From NCBI GenBank assembly GCA_027422505.1, contig JAPQWV010000018.1, forward strand, positions 15,270,001 to 15,334,000: a stretch of 64,000 bases of DNA, in the 5' to 3' direction. This DNA is from Craterostigma plantagineum. Lineage: Eukaryota > Streptophyta > Magnoliopsida > Lamiales > Linderniaceae. The notes beneath the pieces are model-generated. The model was not told where the DNA came from. It saw only the letters and a list, made by a program, of their open reading frames with translations, and made no database searches. Shown here one piece after another: positions 22,180 through 33,456 of the stretch (positions are counted from its first letter, which is position 1; every line of letters starts with the position of its first letter). The position numbers were made by a program, and so were the translations under genes.

Positions 22180-24643
22180 GTGGATGCATACTCGCTCGGA
22201 AATGACAATCGTCCGCCGATTTTGCAACGAGGCGAATATACCGTCTGGATAAGCCGTTTCCTCAATTTCATCGCTTTAAAAGATCAAGTCGAGAATTTGC
22301 TGAAATCACTAGAAGAGAGACCCGCACAGTTTTGGGTAAATGTCCCCGGTGATGAATCGGTAACCCCTCAAATTCCCGTATCTAGGCGACTGAAGGAGCC
22401 TCGGGAGTACTCAATCGAGGAGAGGGCTCGAGCTAAGGCTGATCTAGTAGCCATGAATACCCTCATGCAGGGCATCCCCAACGACATATATAGACAGATT
22501 GATAGCCTTTCATCGGCTAAAGGAATGTGGGATGAACTGCACAGGATGATGCAGATGACGGAAGTTGGCATAAAGGCCAAAAAGGCGAACATTCTCACTG
22601 CTTACAACTCCTTCAAAGCAAAGCCGGAGGAGAGTCTATATGAGATCTACCAAAGATACCTCACTCTTCTCAACGAGATGAGGAAGATCCACTCAATTTC
22701 GACAGAATAAAGATCTAGATGAGTTGGATATCCATGCCGTGTTTGACAATCTCGCACAACATGAGGATGATATAAGCGAGATTCAAAAGGAGCAGAAGGG
22801 CAAACAGATCGAAGACACTGTTGCCTTAGTCTCGGAGAAGAGGATCTCAAAATCAAGAAAGGAAAAGATCGTTAGGCCTCCTTCTCCTTCAGAGTCGGAA
22901 GAAGAGTCGGACTCCGACGTTGAGCCAGACATGAAAGCTCTAGGAAAGCAGTTGGCTCTAATAGGAAAAATGATGAGCAAGAAGTACTTCAAGAAGAAGT
23001 CTTCAACCTCAGCCAACAGACTTCGGACTACAATCTCTAAAAACAAAGAACGTACAACAAAGGACTGTCAATCATACAGACGACGAAAACGAATCCACCT
23101 CTTCACGAGAGGTAGACCTATATTCCACATTATTGACCATGTCAGATTCATATCAAAACAATATGCTAACATGAAACGTGAGCAGAAAAGTATTAAGGAA
23201 GTAGATGATAAACTTTCTAGGTCTCAGGAGAGGATAAATAGTGTCGAATCAGAACTTAGGAGCCCTAGTGCTAAAATAGAAGAACTTACTAAGAGCCCAC
23301 ATTCTAGAAAAACTAGTCAACCTCAATTAGGACAGCATAGCGAAAAGATTAAGGAATTAGAAGATAGGCTAGCAAATAACTACAATTGCTTGGTTAGAAA
23401 TCTCAACGAGAAAGCCACCTTAAATTGTAGGATAACCGAAGCTGCCACTAAGATCACTATCTTAGAAGCTCAAGTAGAAATATCAAATGCTAAGGTTAGT
23501 GAGCTTAGTAAAGAACTAGACGCCTGTCAAGCTGCCAAACTGACTGTAGAAAATAATTATGCTCTCCTAGGTGAGGAACGCAAGAAACTATATGCTAAAA
23601 TTAAGAAATTAGATGATATAGTTACGCGTAGGGGACAATCCGAACAGACGATATTTTTAAACAAGCCCAAGGATATAGAGTTCTACTTTCCTATAGAAGG
23701 CATAGGTTTCACTAACCCACGAGTTTTACGGAAAAAGGAAATATATGATATTAAGCACATGTGTTTAGGAGTAACCTCTCTTAGAGAATTTACCGACTCG
23801 ACGTACCAAAATAATTTTGATTCATCTATGAGAAAAGCCTCACATGGGTCTGAGATCCTCTTTGACTACAGTGCGCTAAATGAAAGAGACAGAAATATGA
23901 AACCGTCATCAACACCTGTCTCTAACCTATTTCAACTTCCTGGCCCTCAAACAGTCCTCGAGGAAGCCAAAGTCGCTCATTATAAAAATTCTCTCTACAA
24001 ACCTCCTATAATCAAACAGATAGAGGAATTTCAAGCAAAATTAGAGAAAGAAAGAGAGAATTTCGAAGCTGAAAAGAAAACGTTCTTAAAAGAGATGGAA
24101 AATCTCAAAGCTTCCTCATCCTCCCAAACTACCTCTCATGCTGTTATGAAAAGCGTAAAAATCAAAAAATCACCTTCGAAAGATCACAAGTGTATTAATA
24201 ATTCTGTTAAGAGTGCTAAGACTAAAGTTACTTTACCTATGTCTACAGGGATCGTAAGGCAAGCACTAGAATCGAAGGCGAGAGTGTCTAGTCTTAAGAC
24301 GGAGCAAGTAGATTTGAGTATACTTAAGAATGTTACTCCCTCTGTACGAATAAATGACACTCGTAGAAATAAAAGAGACATTTCTTCGCTCAGAGTAATT
24401 GCTTCTACGTGTACTCTTCAGCCCATCACCTTCAGAAGCACCAACAACGAAATAGGCTCTACCTCACAAATTAAAAATAATCATTCTGAAACAAATGCCA
24501 CTAGGAAGACTCGTAGGAAACAAGATCCAGCCATAAAGAAAGCTTATGGCGCCGTACATGCCTGTACTCACCTAAGGTATCCCGTAAAAATTGAGTCCCC
24601 CAAGCACCTTAGGATATTATCAAAGAAAAGATCTTTTCCTTAG
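22180..24643 (+). pseudogene. Cop-3 gag with long coiled coil
   Basis: The first frame (22180-22710) holds the Copia Gag core: DNRPPILQRGEYTVWISRF, KADLVAMNTLMQGIPNDIY and YEIYQRYLTLLNEM. A stop at 22708 and a short frame slip separate it from a 639-residue frame (22724-24643). That part has an acidic SESEEESDSD stretch, then a zinc-knuckle region reduced to KDCQSY. Next is a long charged coiled coil (about residues 145-320 of that frame) and a second one with EEFQAKLEKERENFEAEKK. Extended coiled-coil Gag suggests a Sirevirus-like or related lineage. No obvious full CCHC knuckle survives. Confidence 0.82.
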
Positions 24644-24910
24644 TCAAGCAAACCAAAGCATTTGTGCGTGCTGAAATTAACCTTCCCTGCAAGGTTCAAC
24701 CCAAATGGGTTCCTAAATCTCCGCCTAGGACGACAAAAGCCAAAAAAGGCCAAGTCACCTAAAGAGGCATCACCCAAAACCACTCCTACGAAAGTGATAT
24801 GGGTTATTAGAACTCCCTCAAGTAATAATTAGGAATCATATCTGAACCTAAAATTAAATCTGCTAATCTCAGAGGAGCCATGCTTAAATGGGTACGTAAA
24901 GCTCTCTAAC

Positions 24911-25881
24911 TTGTTTTTGCAGATCCATCATGTGTGGTACCTCGATTCTGGTTGCTCCACACACATGACAGGAAATCAAGAGCAGCTGAGCAACTATCAA
25001 GAACGACTGAATGGAAAAGTCAGGTTTGGAAACAACGATTCAGCCCCGATTCTAGGACTTGGGGATATCATTCTCGAGAATCTGACTATAAAAGATGTCT
25101 CCTACGTCGAAGGTCTCCGCCATAACTTGTTCAGCATAGGCCAGTTCTGTGACAAAGGGTTCCAGGTGGTCTTTCACGCTGACCGATGTAGAATTTTGGA
25201 CAGTCAGGACATAGAACTCCTCTATGGACTTCGGAAATCCAACCTTTACACGATCAACCTGACGTCCGTGCGGCCCTCGACAGCTGTTTGCCTCATCTCT
25301 CAGACTGTAATTCAGAGGAACAGCTTATGGCATCAACGCATGTCTCATCTCAACATCAAAGCTCTTCAACATCTCTCAACGAAAAAGTTGGTTCATGGTC
25401 TTCCAATTATAACTTTACAAAAAGAGCATCAATGTTCGGCGTGCCAAGTAGGAAAAATGAAGCAAGCATCTCATCATATCAAACAAGTGGCCTCTACTTC
25501 ACGTCCTCTGCAACTGCTACATATGGACCTCTGTGGCCCGATGAGGAAACAGAGTATAAATGGACGCAAGTATCTGCTGGTCATAGTCGATGACTACTCT
25601 CTCTACAAATGGACAAGGTTCCCCCGAACTAAAGATGAGACAGGGGACTTGATCGTCAATTTCGTGAACACTACTCAAAATTTGCTGCAGCAGACTATCC
25701 AAGTCATTCGAACAGACAATGGCGCTGAGTTCAAGAACAAATGTCTCGGTGAATTTTATCAGAAACTTGGAACAAGTCAACAATTTTCAGCCGCCAAGAC
25801 TCCTCAACAGAATGGGGTCGTTGAATGAAAGAACAAAACTCTAGTGGAAGCCGCGCGTACGATGCTCATCCACTCTGGTCT
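24911..25881 (+). pseudogene. Cop-3 protease and integrase, first part
   Basis: The protease motif is intact (WYLDSGCSTHMTG, near 24936). The integrase zinc region (HQRMSHLN..., CSACQVGKM) and the first two catalytic Asp (HMDLCGP, IRTDNGAEF) follow. Just after QQNGVVE a TGA (25826-25828) stands where Arg is expected, one C-to-T change in CGA. The frame then meets LTR-4 at 25882 and continues at 35131. A TTGTTTTTGCAG tract directly before 24923 resembles a splice acceptor. Confidence 0.88.
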
Positions 25882-27072
25882 TGTAATACCCGTAAAATCT
25901 AAGTACGGGATTTACAATATAATTAATGTCATAACATCTTAATTAGTGATGTTGCTAAGTAAATTAAATAAAGAGGTTATAACTATAAGAAGGTCGGTTA
26001 TAATACGTAAGTTATTTCATGGACTTACTTGCTAATAATATTTCGGGTATCATAGCTAAATTCGGTTAAGCCATGTAAAATCAACTTTCGACTAATAAAT
26101 TCGCATGTATTATATGTCTAAGTGACTGCATATTACACGTTTATTTAATTTTTTTTTTCGGAGGAAAAGAAGCCACGTTTATTTAATTATGTGCTAATAA
26201 GATGACTATTTTGATAGGAAATTAAAGAATTCCATGTAAGATAGGAAAATTTTGATAGAGACTGGTTACTAGAGTTAAATAATTTCGATAGAATTACTTG
26301 GAAGGATTTTCAAAGTTTGAAGTTCCCATTAGCTTTGAATTTGAGTACTAGTTAAAAGATTTAATAATAAAATAAGAAAGGTTAATTAGAATGGAGAAGT
26401 TTCCGAAAACCTAGTAGCGAAGGAAAGTTATTTTAATAATAATATAATAATATGTATAAGATAAGTATTAGGTGATGTCATTTGTTAATAGTAACACTCA
26501 ATCTATAGGATAAGGAAAGAATATGTTTATACCATGGTAGAGAAACTAACGAAAGTCTGAAAGGAGAGAAGAAAGAAGATTGTGGCACGCTTAAAGTTAC
26601 TTAACGAATTCAAAGATTTTGAAGTAAGGAAGGTGAAAATTCTACCTATAATACGTAATTCCTTTATGCTTAATATAGGTTTGTGTGTTTCTAATACTTT
26701 ACGTAATTGGATGTTAATCATATGAAGTCTAATACGTGTTAGGTGTAGTTAAAAGCTTAGAATTTCAAGTTTTCATATGCGATTTACTTGGCTGAAATGA
26801 TATTCAGTTGATGCTTCATGATCTCTGTGATTTTGTGCTTGTTCGAAGTAATATAGTTAATATGTCTGTAAACTTACGTATTAGAATCAGGGTTCCAGAT
26901 TTAATAGGAATATTAGATGCATATAGGTAATAAGGGGAATGGTTTCCGTATTAGAACAAAGGGTGGACATTTAAAGGTTAGATGACGAACAATAAGATCC
27001 CAGTTGATCGGACTCTGTTAGTTATGAAGAAATGACTTTGAGGTCTTTATAAATGATTAAAAATGTCGAGAG
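25882..27072 (+). other. LTR-4, left part
   Basis: AT-rich LTR sequence from the terminal TG to the Cop-5 insertion. No gene is visible. Confidence 0.7.
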
Positions 27073-27421
27073 TGTTATAAAATTATTATGATTTATTAAG
27101 ATTATTTTATATATATATTATAATTATAATATAAGGAGAGATTTTAAAGGGAGATAATATATTTTCTATATTGATGATCTTACAATGCAACTTAAAACAC
27201 CTATTTATACTAAAATCATACACTAAAATACAATTTAATCATCTATACAACTCATACAAAAATACAATATATTTTTATACACCTCATCTTATCATAATTC
27301 ATGAGTCATTAATATTCCAAAAACATCCACATTTAATCATACAATTTTGATGATTCATTGTGATGAATCATGATTTAATTTTGATGATTCATTATTGATG
27401 AATCATAATTTGTTCATAATA
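27073..27421 (-). mobile_element. Cop-5 3' LTR
   Basis: This is a 349-bp LTR. The minus-strand TATA box TATAAATA lies at 27202-27209. It is followed on the right by the polypurine tract AAGGGGGAG read on the minus strand. Confidence 0.95.
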
Positions 27422-27558
27422 CTCCCCCTTGGATGTTTTTCAAAGAATATGTTTTAGCTCGTTGCCTCATTAAAAACCTTACTGGGAAAACCACATGGGA
27501 AAAACCACAGTTAAGGGAAAAAGAGTGCAACACATATTTACTCCCCCTGATGATGACA

Positions 27559-30500
27559 TCATTTTAAATCTCCAAGTCTTCGAAGGCCAATTTCATATAC
27601 TAATCTTCTGAAAATTATTGGGGGAAGTGCTTTTGTGAACAAATCTGCAAGAGTTTTATTTGATCGCACTTGTTGTACTATAATATCACCACTTTTCTCC
27701 AACTCATGTGTAAAGAAAAATTTTGGCGATATATGTTTTGTTCTATCACCTTTGATATATCCATCCTTTAATTGGGCAATGCATGCTGCATTATCTTCAT
27801 ATAATGTCGTTGGAAGTAACTTTTCCGATAATAATCCACAAGTTTGTTGCATATGCTGAATAATCGGTCGCAACCAGACACATTTTCTGCTAGCTTCATG
27901 AATTGCTAGTATTTCATCGTGATTAGATGAAGTGGCAATTAAACTCTGTTTAACTGATCGCCATGAAATAACAGTTCCACCATACGTAAATAAGTAACCC
28001 GTTTGCGATCGTGCATTATGTGGGTCGGATAAGAAACCAGCATCCGCATACCCAATTAAATCTGTTTTCAACTCATTAGAGAAGAACAGTCCCATATCAG
28101 TTGTTCCTTGAAGGTATCGAAATATTCTTTTAACTCCGTTCCAACTACAAGTCGGCGAAGAACTGTATATTGCCAATAAATTTACTGCAAACGCTATATC
28201 AGGTCGTGTATGACTTGTAAGATACATTAGCGTTCCGATAGCACTAAGATATGGTACTTCAGGACCGAGTATCTCTTCATCATTTTCACGCGGTCTGAAC
28301 GGATCTTTATTCACGTCTAATGAACGGACGATCATGGGAGTATCCAGTGGATGAGCTTTGTCCATGTAAAACCTTTTCAACACCTTTTTCGTATAAGTTT
28401 CTTGATGTATCTTCAAATATTCCATTTGCAGTCCGAGACAATATTTTGCTTTACCGAGATCTTTCATTTCGAACTCCTTTTTCAAACAATTAACCGCTTT
28501 CGACAACTCTTCAGGAGTTCCAACTATATTGATGTCGTCGACATATACTGCTATAATGACGAATTCGTTTTCACGTCTCCACATAAATATACAAGGGCAA
28601 ATTTGATCATTTGTATAGCCCTCTTTCAATAAATATTCACTTAGGCGATTATACCACATACGCCCGGATTGCTTCAATCCATAAAGCGACTTATTTAGCT
28701 TTGAGTACTCATCTCGCGGCCCTGAATTTTCAGGCAGCTGAAATCCTTCCGGAAGCTTCATATAAATGTCACTGTCAAGTGAGCCATTTAGATAAGCAGT
28801 GACGACATCCATTAGACGCATATCGAGTCCTTCACGTACTGCCAGACTAATTATATAACAAAAAGTAGTTGCGTCCACCATAGGAGAATACGTCTCCTCA
28901 TAATCAATACCAGGTCTCTGCGAGAAACCTTGTGCAACAAGCCGTGCTTTATATCTTACAATTTCTCCATTTTCATTTCTCTTTCTAATAAAAACGCATT
29001 TAAATCCAACCGGCTTTACATTTTCTGGTATGCGGACTACAGGTCCAAAAACTTTTCGTTTCTCAAGTGATTTTAATTCTTCCTCGATTGCATCTTTCCA
29101 TTTTGGCCAATCTTTCCGTAGTCTGCATTCGTTTACAGACCTTGGTTCATGATCCTCATTTTCATTCATCTCATTCATTTCAAGTAGCGCTACGTTAAAT
29201 GAGAATTTATCGTCAACATTGACTTTATCTCGGTTCCATCTAATTCTGTTCTGGGCATAATTGATGGAGATCTCTTCATTATTTTCAATATCTTCAGGTA
29301 CCTGAGTTTCATTTGTATCGTCATTTATGCCCACAGACTCTTCTTTAGTAGATAAATCCTCGATTGGACCATTCTTATTATTTGCTCCTTTTCTCTTCCG
29401 AGGATTTTTATCTTTGGAACCGAATGGCCTACCACGCTTCAGTTGTGGTTTAGGCCCAATATCTCGTGTTTGTTCTGTAGAAACATCAATTCTTGCAGGA
29501 GCATTAACAGCCGGAATATGTGACTTAGTCACTCTCTTTGGGTCAGTAAAGCTGTCTGGCAATTGATTCGCTAAGTTTTGTAAATGAATTATCTTCTGAA
29601 CTTCCAGTTCACATTCTTTCGTTCGAGGATCATAATAATTTAGCGATAATTCATTCCAACTAATATTTCTTTCCAGCTGTTTCTTTTCTCCCCCTAATGT
29701 CGGAAAATTTGTTTCATCGAAGTGACAGTCGGCAAATCTAGCCGTGAATAAATCTCCAGTTAGCGGTTCCAAATATCTTATAATAGATGGAGATTCAAAT
29801 CCGAAATATATTCCCAACCTCCTTTGATGTCCCATCTTTGTGCGTTGTGGTGGCGCAATCGGAACATATACCGCACATCCAAAAATTCTTAGATGGAAAA
29901 TATCTGGTTCCTGACCATAAGCCATTTGTAACGGGGAGATATCATGATAACTTGTTGGCCTGATGCGAATTAGTGCCGCTGCATGTAATATAGGATGTCC
30001 CCAACAAGACGAGGGAAGCTTCGACTTCATCAATAATGGTCTTGCAATTAATTGCAGACGTTTAATCAACGATTCTGCAAGACCGTTTTGCGTATGAACA
30101 TTTGGCACAGGATGCTCAACATCAATACCGATAGACATACAATAATCATTAAATGCCTTGGAAGTAAATTCGCCAGCATTGTCAAGGCGTATTTTCTTTA
30201 TCGGATAATCTGGAAAATGTGTTCTTAATCGAACCAACTGAGCAAGCAAGCTCGCAAATGCCACATTCCTTGTAGATAATAAACATACGTGGGACCATCT
30301 ACTCGATGCATCAATTAATACCATAAAATATTTAAATGGTCCACATGATGGGTGTATCGGCCCACAAATATCACCATGTATACGTTCCAAAAATACAATA
30401 GATTCATTCTTTACTTTCATTGGTGATGGCCGAACAATTAACTTCCCTTTAGAGCAAGCAGCACAAGATAATTCATTAGGTTGAAGAATCCTTTGGTTCT

Positions 30501-31059
30501 TTATCGAATGTCCACGTGAATTTTCAATTATTTTTCGCATCATAATTGAACCGGGATGGCCCAACCGGTCATGCCAAACATTAAATGCACTGGCTTCAGT
30601 AAACTTCTGGTTTACGACAACATACGACTCAATTGTTCTTAGATATGTATAATATAACCCAGAGTCAAAAGAAGGTAATATTTCCACGATTCTTTTATCA
30701 TTTGAAATCACTTTTGTCATGTGCAAATATTCGACGTCTCCCTTTTCTGCAGTCTCAACATGATATCCATTATTTCGAATAGCTTTAAAGCTTAGTAAAT
30801 TTCTTTGAGACTTAGGAGAATATAAGGCATTTTCGATTATTAGCCTTGTCCCTTTTGGTAGTAAAATGTTAGCTCTTCCGGAGCCTTCAATTATATTTGT
30901 ACTGTCCGAGATAGTAATGACACTTTCTCCTTTCATTTCAAGATGATCAAAATATTTCTTATTTCTCAGAATCGTATGAGACGTTGCGCAGTCTGCGAGA
31001 CATAATTCTCCATTGCACATGCTCGTATCCATTGTATGAATGTCCTTAATAATAAGCAC
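27559..31059 (-). CDS. Cop-5 pol polyprotein (protease, integrase, reverse transcriptase, RNase H)
   Basis: One uninterrupted frame of 1166 residues. Protease-like motif LADCATSH (about residues 21-28) has Cys where Ser is usual after the catalytic Asp. Integrase: zinc region (HDRLGHPG..., CAACSKGK) and D-D-E set in GDICGP, IRLDNAGEF and HTQNGLAES. Reverse transcriptase: KARLVAQGF, FIRKRNENGE and the catalytic YVDD (AVYVDDINIVG). RNase H: GYADAGFLSDPHNARSQTGY and SLIATSSNHDE. The end KALPPIIFRRLVYEIG is typical of Copia. It copies element RNA and inserts the DNA. Its frame is the same as gag, but 138 nt containing stops lie between them. Confidence 0.95.
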   Translation of the reverse strand: MLIIKDIHTMDTSMCNGELCLADCATSHTILRNKKYFDHLEMKGESVITISDSTNIIEGSGRANILLPKGTRLIIENALYSPKSQRNLLSFKAIRNNGYHVETAEKGDVEYLHMTKVISNDKRIVEILPSFDSGLYYTYLRTIESYVVVNQKFTEASAFNVWHDRLGHPGSIMMRKIIENSRGHSIKNQRILQPNELSCAACSKGKLIVRPSPMKVKNESIVFLERIHGDICGPIHPSCGPFKYFMVLIDASSRWSHVCLLSTRNVAFASLLAQLVRLRTHFPDYPIKKIRLDNAGEFTSKAFNDYCMSIGIDVEHPVPNVHTQNGLAESLIKRLQLIARPLLMKSKLPSSCWGHPILHAAALIRIRPTSYHDISPLQMAYGQEPDIFHLRIFGCAVYVPIAPPQRTKMGHQRRLGIYFGFESPSIIRYLEPLTGDLFTARFADCHFDETNFPTLGGEKKQLERNISWNELSLNYYDPRTKECELEVQKIIHLQNLANQLPDSFTDPKRVTKSHIPAVNAPARIDVSTEQTRDIGPKPQLKRGRPFGSKDKNPRKRKGANNKNGPIEDLSTKEESVGINDDTNETQVPEDIENNEEISINYAQNRIRWNRDKVNVDDKFSFNVALLEMNEMNENEDHEPRSVNECRLRKDWPKWKDAIEEELKSLEKRKVFGPVVRIPENVKPVGFKCVFIRKRNENGEIVRYKARLVAQGFSQRPGIDYEETYSPMVDATTFCYIISLAVREGLDMRLMDVVTAYLNGSLDSDIYMKLPEGFQLPENSGPRDEYSKLNKSLYGLKQSGRMWYNRLSEYLLKEGYTNDQICPCIFMWRRENEFVIIAVYVDDINIVGTPEELSKAVNCLKKEFEMKDLGKAKYCLGLQMEYLKIHQETYTKKVLKRFYMDKAHPLDTPMIVRSLDVNKDPFRPRENDEEILGPEVPYLSAIGTLMYLTSHTRPDIAFAVNLLAIYSSSPTCSWNGVKRIFRYLQGTTDMGLFFSNELKTDLIGYADAGFLSDPHNARSQTGYLFTYGGTVISWRSVKQSLIATSSNHDEILAIHEASRKCVWLRPIIQHMQQTCGLLSEKLLPTTLYEDNAACIAQLKDGYIKGDRTKHISPKFFFTHELEKSGDIIVQQVRSNKTLADLFTKALPPIIFRRLVYEIGLRRLGDLK

Positions 31060-31197
31060 TTAATAACCATTATTGTTGATAACAAAGCATGTAAACACAC
31101 AAATAACTTAACACATCGATGCATATAATACAAGCATATATACACACACATAATTAAACATATGATAATAACACATAAGGGAATCACATCAAGCTTA
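31060..31197 (-). other. AT-rich spacer between Cop-5 gag and pol
   Basis: 138 nt, a multiple of three, of very AT-rich sequence with several stops separates the gag stop from the first Met of pol, which is in the same frame. Most Copia elements have one gag-pol frame, so this could be an intron-like segment or an internal expression signal. Confidence 0.6.
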
Positions 31198-32296
31198 TTA
31201 AAAATCCGCGGCCTCGAAATGAGTACTTTCATCATTGACACCAGAAGTAGAGGCGAGATCACCCTGAACACGATTTGTTTCAATTTTCTTTCCTTTGTCC
31301 TTCTGATATAATTCAACGAGATGTTTGGGCGTGCGACAAGTTTTCGACCAATGGCCCAAACCACCGCAACGATAGCATCGCTCATCATTATCCTTTTGTT
31401 CGGTGTGCCTCTTCTCATCCTTATTATCATAGCTTTTCCTCTTCTGGGGAAGACTTTGATAACCACCACGATTGTTGTGATAACCACCACGGAAGTACTG
31501 ATAATCACCACCATAATATCCTTGGCCACGACCTCGGCCTTGACCACGGCCTTGACCACGGCCTCGTCCGCGGCCGCGATATCCGCCACATCCACGTCCA
31601 CGACCATTTCCTCGATTATTATCATTATTATTCCGCCTGACCGCATTCGGTTCAGGGAGAGCAGCCGCACCGGTTGGTCGGAATTCGTGGTTTTTCATCA
31701 ACAATTCGTTGTTTTGCTCAGCCAACAATAAAACAGATATTAGTTCTGCATACCTTTTGAATTGCCGTTCACGATATTGTTGCTGTAATACTACATTCGA
31801 CGGATGGAAAGTGGTGAATGTTTTTTCGAGCTTATCATCATCGGTGATTGCTTCTCCACATAATTTCAATGTAGAAGTAATTCTATGAACTGCAGAGTTA
31901 TATTCATTCACCGATTTAAAATCCTGCAGTCGTAAATTTATCCACTCGTACCTTGCTCTCGGCAGGATAACAGTTGTCAGGTGGTCGTATCGTTCTTTCA
32001 AACTTTTCCACAACTCAGCCGGATCCTTCTCATTTAAGTATTCAGTTTTCAGACTTTCATGAATGTGGTGGCGAAGGAATATCAAGGCTTTTTGCCTTAT
32101 CCTGAGGAGTGGTGGATATGGTTGTGTCACTGGCGTCGGTTGCGCCTGCATCCTGATTTGTTGTGGTTTTCGCAGCGATAATGGTGTCACCTAAACCTTT
32201 GGCTTTCAGGTGAATTTCGGCATCTAGTGCCCAAGATAAATAGTTCTTGCCGTTGATATCCAGTGCAACAAATTCGAGGCTTGCCAAGTTCGTCAT
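31198..32296 (-). pseudogene. Cop-5 gag, single +1 frameshift
   Basis: The likely start is the ATG at 32296 (MTNLASLEFVALDINGKNYL). The Gag core follows (ERYDHLTTVILPRARYEW), then an Arg-Gly-rich RGG-type stretch and a CCHC knuckle CYRCGGLGHWSKTC. The first about 68 codons are in another frame from the rest. The switch maps to a run of five A (coding strand; 32089-32093) where four would keep the frame. This could be a real mutation or a homopolymer sequencing error. Apart from this the frame is open to the stop at 31198. Confidence 0.9.
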
Positions 32297-32819
32297 ATTA
32301 CTATAAAATATAAACAATAAAAAAACACAACAAAATATTAAAAGATATTCATAACTACTCTTCTTTGATATCCCTGATAGTTTCTTCTTCAGTATCTTCT
32401 TTTGAAAAAAATCGTATGAAAAACTCTATCAACATCCAAATAAACATTACCAGCATCCTAATAAGTGCCCACGTAATAATAATACATAATAAACAAATGT
32501 TCTTCAAGCATCAGATAGAGCAACGACATGATTCTATAAAATTTTAAAATCAAATAAGTTAATAAATAAAATTATAATATAATGAAATCTATTCAAGAAT
32601 ATAAGTAAAAATTATTTATTTATTTATTTTTAACTATTCTGGATCTCATCACCTTAATAAAAATAGAAAGTCGTATACCACAATTAAACCAACGATTAGT
32701 ATAAAATTACGGTACCTCGACCAAATTGAAGAACTTCGAAAGACGTTGATTCGACGGTTGAAGTTGATTTCTACGGCGGAGGTTGATCTTGACGGTGGAG
32801 CGTGATCGTGCTGATAACG
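32297..32819 (-). other. Cop-5 leader and primer-binding region
   Basis: On the minus strand, the 5' LTR end AACA is followed by CGTTATCAGCACGATCACG, a degenerate Met-tRNA-type primer site often seen in this style of Copia element. The rest is a non-coding leader. Confidence 0.6.
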
Positions 32820-33172
32820 TGTTATAAAATTATTATGATTTATTAAGATTATTTTATATATATATATATTATAATTATAATATAAGGAGAGATTTTAAAG
32901 GGAGATAATATATTTTCTATATTGATGATCTTACAATGCAACTTAAAACACCTATTTATACTAAAATCATACACTAAAATACAATTTAATCATCTATACA
33001 ACTCATACAAAAATACAATATATTTTTATACACCTCATCTTATCATAATTCATGAGTCATTAATATTCCAAAAACATCCACATTTAATCATACAATTTTG
33101 ATGATTCATTGTGATGAATCATGATTTAATTTTGATGATTCATTATTGATGAATCATAATTTGTTCATAATA
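32820..33172 (-). mobile_element. Cop-5 5' LTR
   Basis: A 353-bp copy of the LTR at 27073, with the minus-strand TATA box at 32953-32960. The only difference I can see is 4 nt in the TA run. Confidence 0.95.
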
Positions 33173-33404
33173 GAGAGCTATTTTTAAATTGATCTCGAGA
33201 TTCTCAAGTATTATTTGATATCGAAATTCTTGTAGAACATGTCGAGTAACCCAACTCGAGATCTTTACGTATAAGGGGTATGCATGTCGAGAGCTATTTT
33301 TAAATTGATCTCGAGATTCTCAAGTATTATTTGATATCGAAATTCTTGTAGAACATGTCGAGTAACCCAACTCGAGATCTTTATGTATAAGGGGTATGCA
33401 TCTC
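33173..33404. repeat. Two 116-bp tandem units in LTR-4
   Basis: The block starting GAGAGCTATTTTTAAATTG at 33173 is repeated from 33289 with a single visible base difference (TTTACG versus TTTATG). TCGAGA motifs continue to about 33780. Cop-5 sits exactly at the start of the first unit. Confidence 0.9.
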
Positions 33405-33423
33405 GACACCTTAAGTGCAATAT

Positions 33424-33426
<3 letters not shown>

Positions 33427-33454
<28 letters not shown>
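33427..33454. repeat. (TA)n microsatellite in LTR-4
   Basis: A simple TA run of about 28 bp. Confidence 0.9.

Positions 33455-33456
<2 letters not shown>

Larger units (their letters stand above)
27073..33172 (-). mobile_element. Cop-5: young, nearly intact Copia retrotransposon
   Basis: The two LTRs (27073-27421 and 32820-33172) appear identical except that the right one has two more AT units in a microsatellite. The target duplication GAGAG is intact (27068-27072 and 33173-33177). The polypurine tract (27422-27432, minus strand), primer region, gag and a full-length open pol are present. The only clear gag lesion is one extra A in a homopolymer. It is the youngest insertion of the nest and may be recently active. 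The LTR 5' tip reads TATTATG rather than TG, while the 3' tip is ...AACA. Confidence 0.95.

Noticed and set aside
30966..31670. Minus-strand 234-codon Val/Ile-rich frame
   Set aside because: It is an out-of-frame reading across Cop-5 gag and the spacer, with no domain; the true gag frame overlaps it.
31275..31731. Plus-strand frames of 121 and 136 codons
   Set aside because: They are antisense to the Arg-Gly-rich and zinc-knuckle part of Cop-5 gag.
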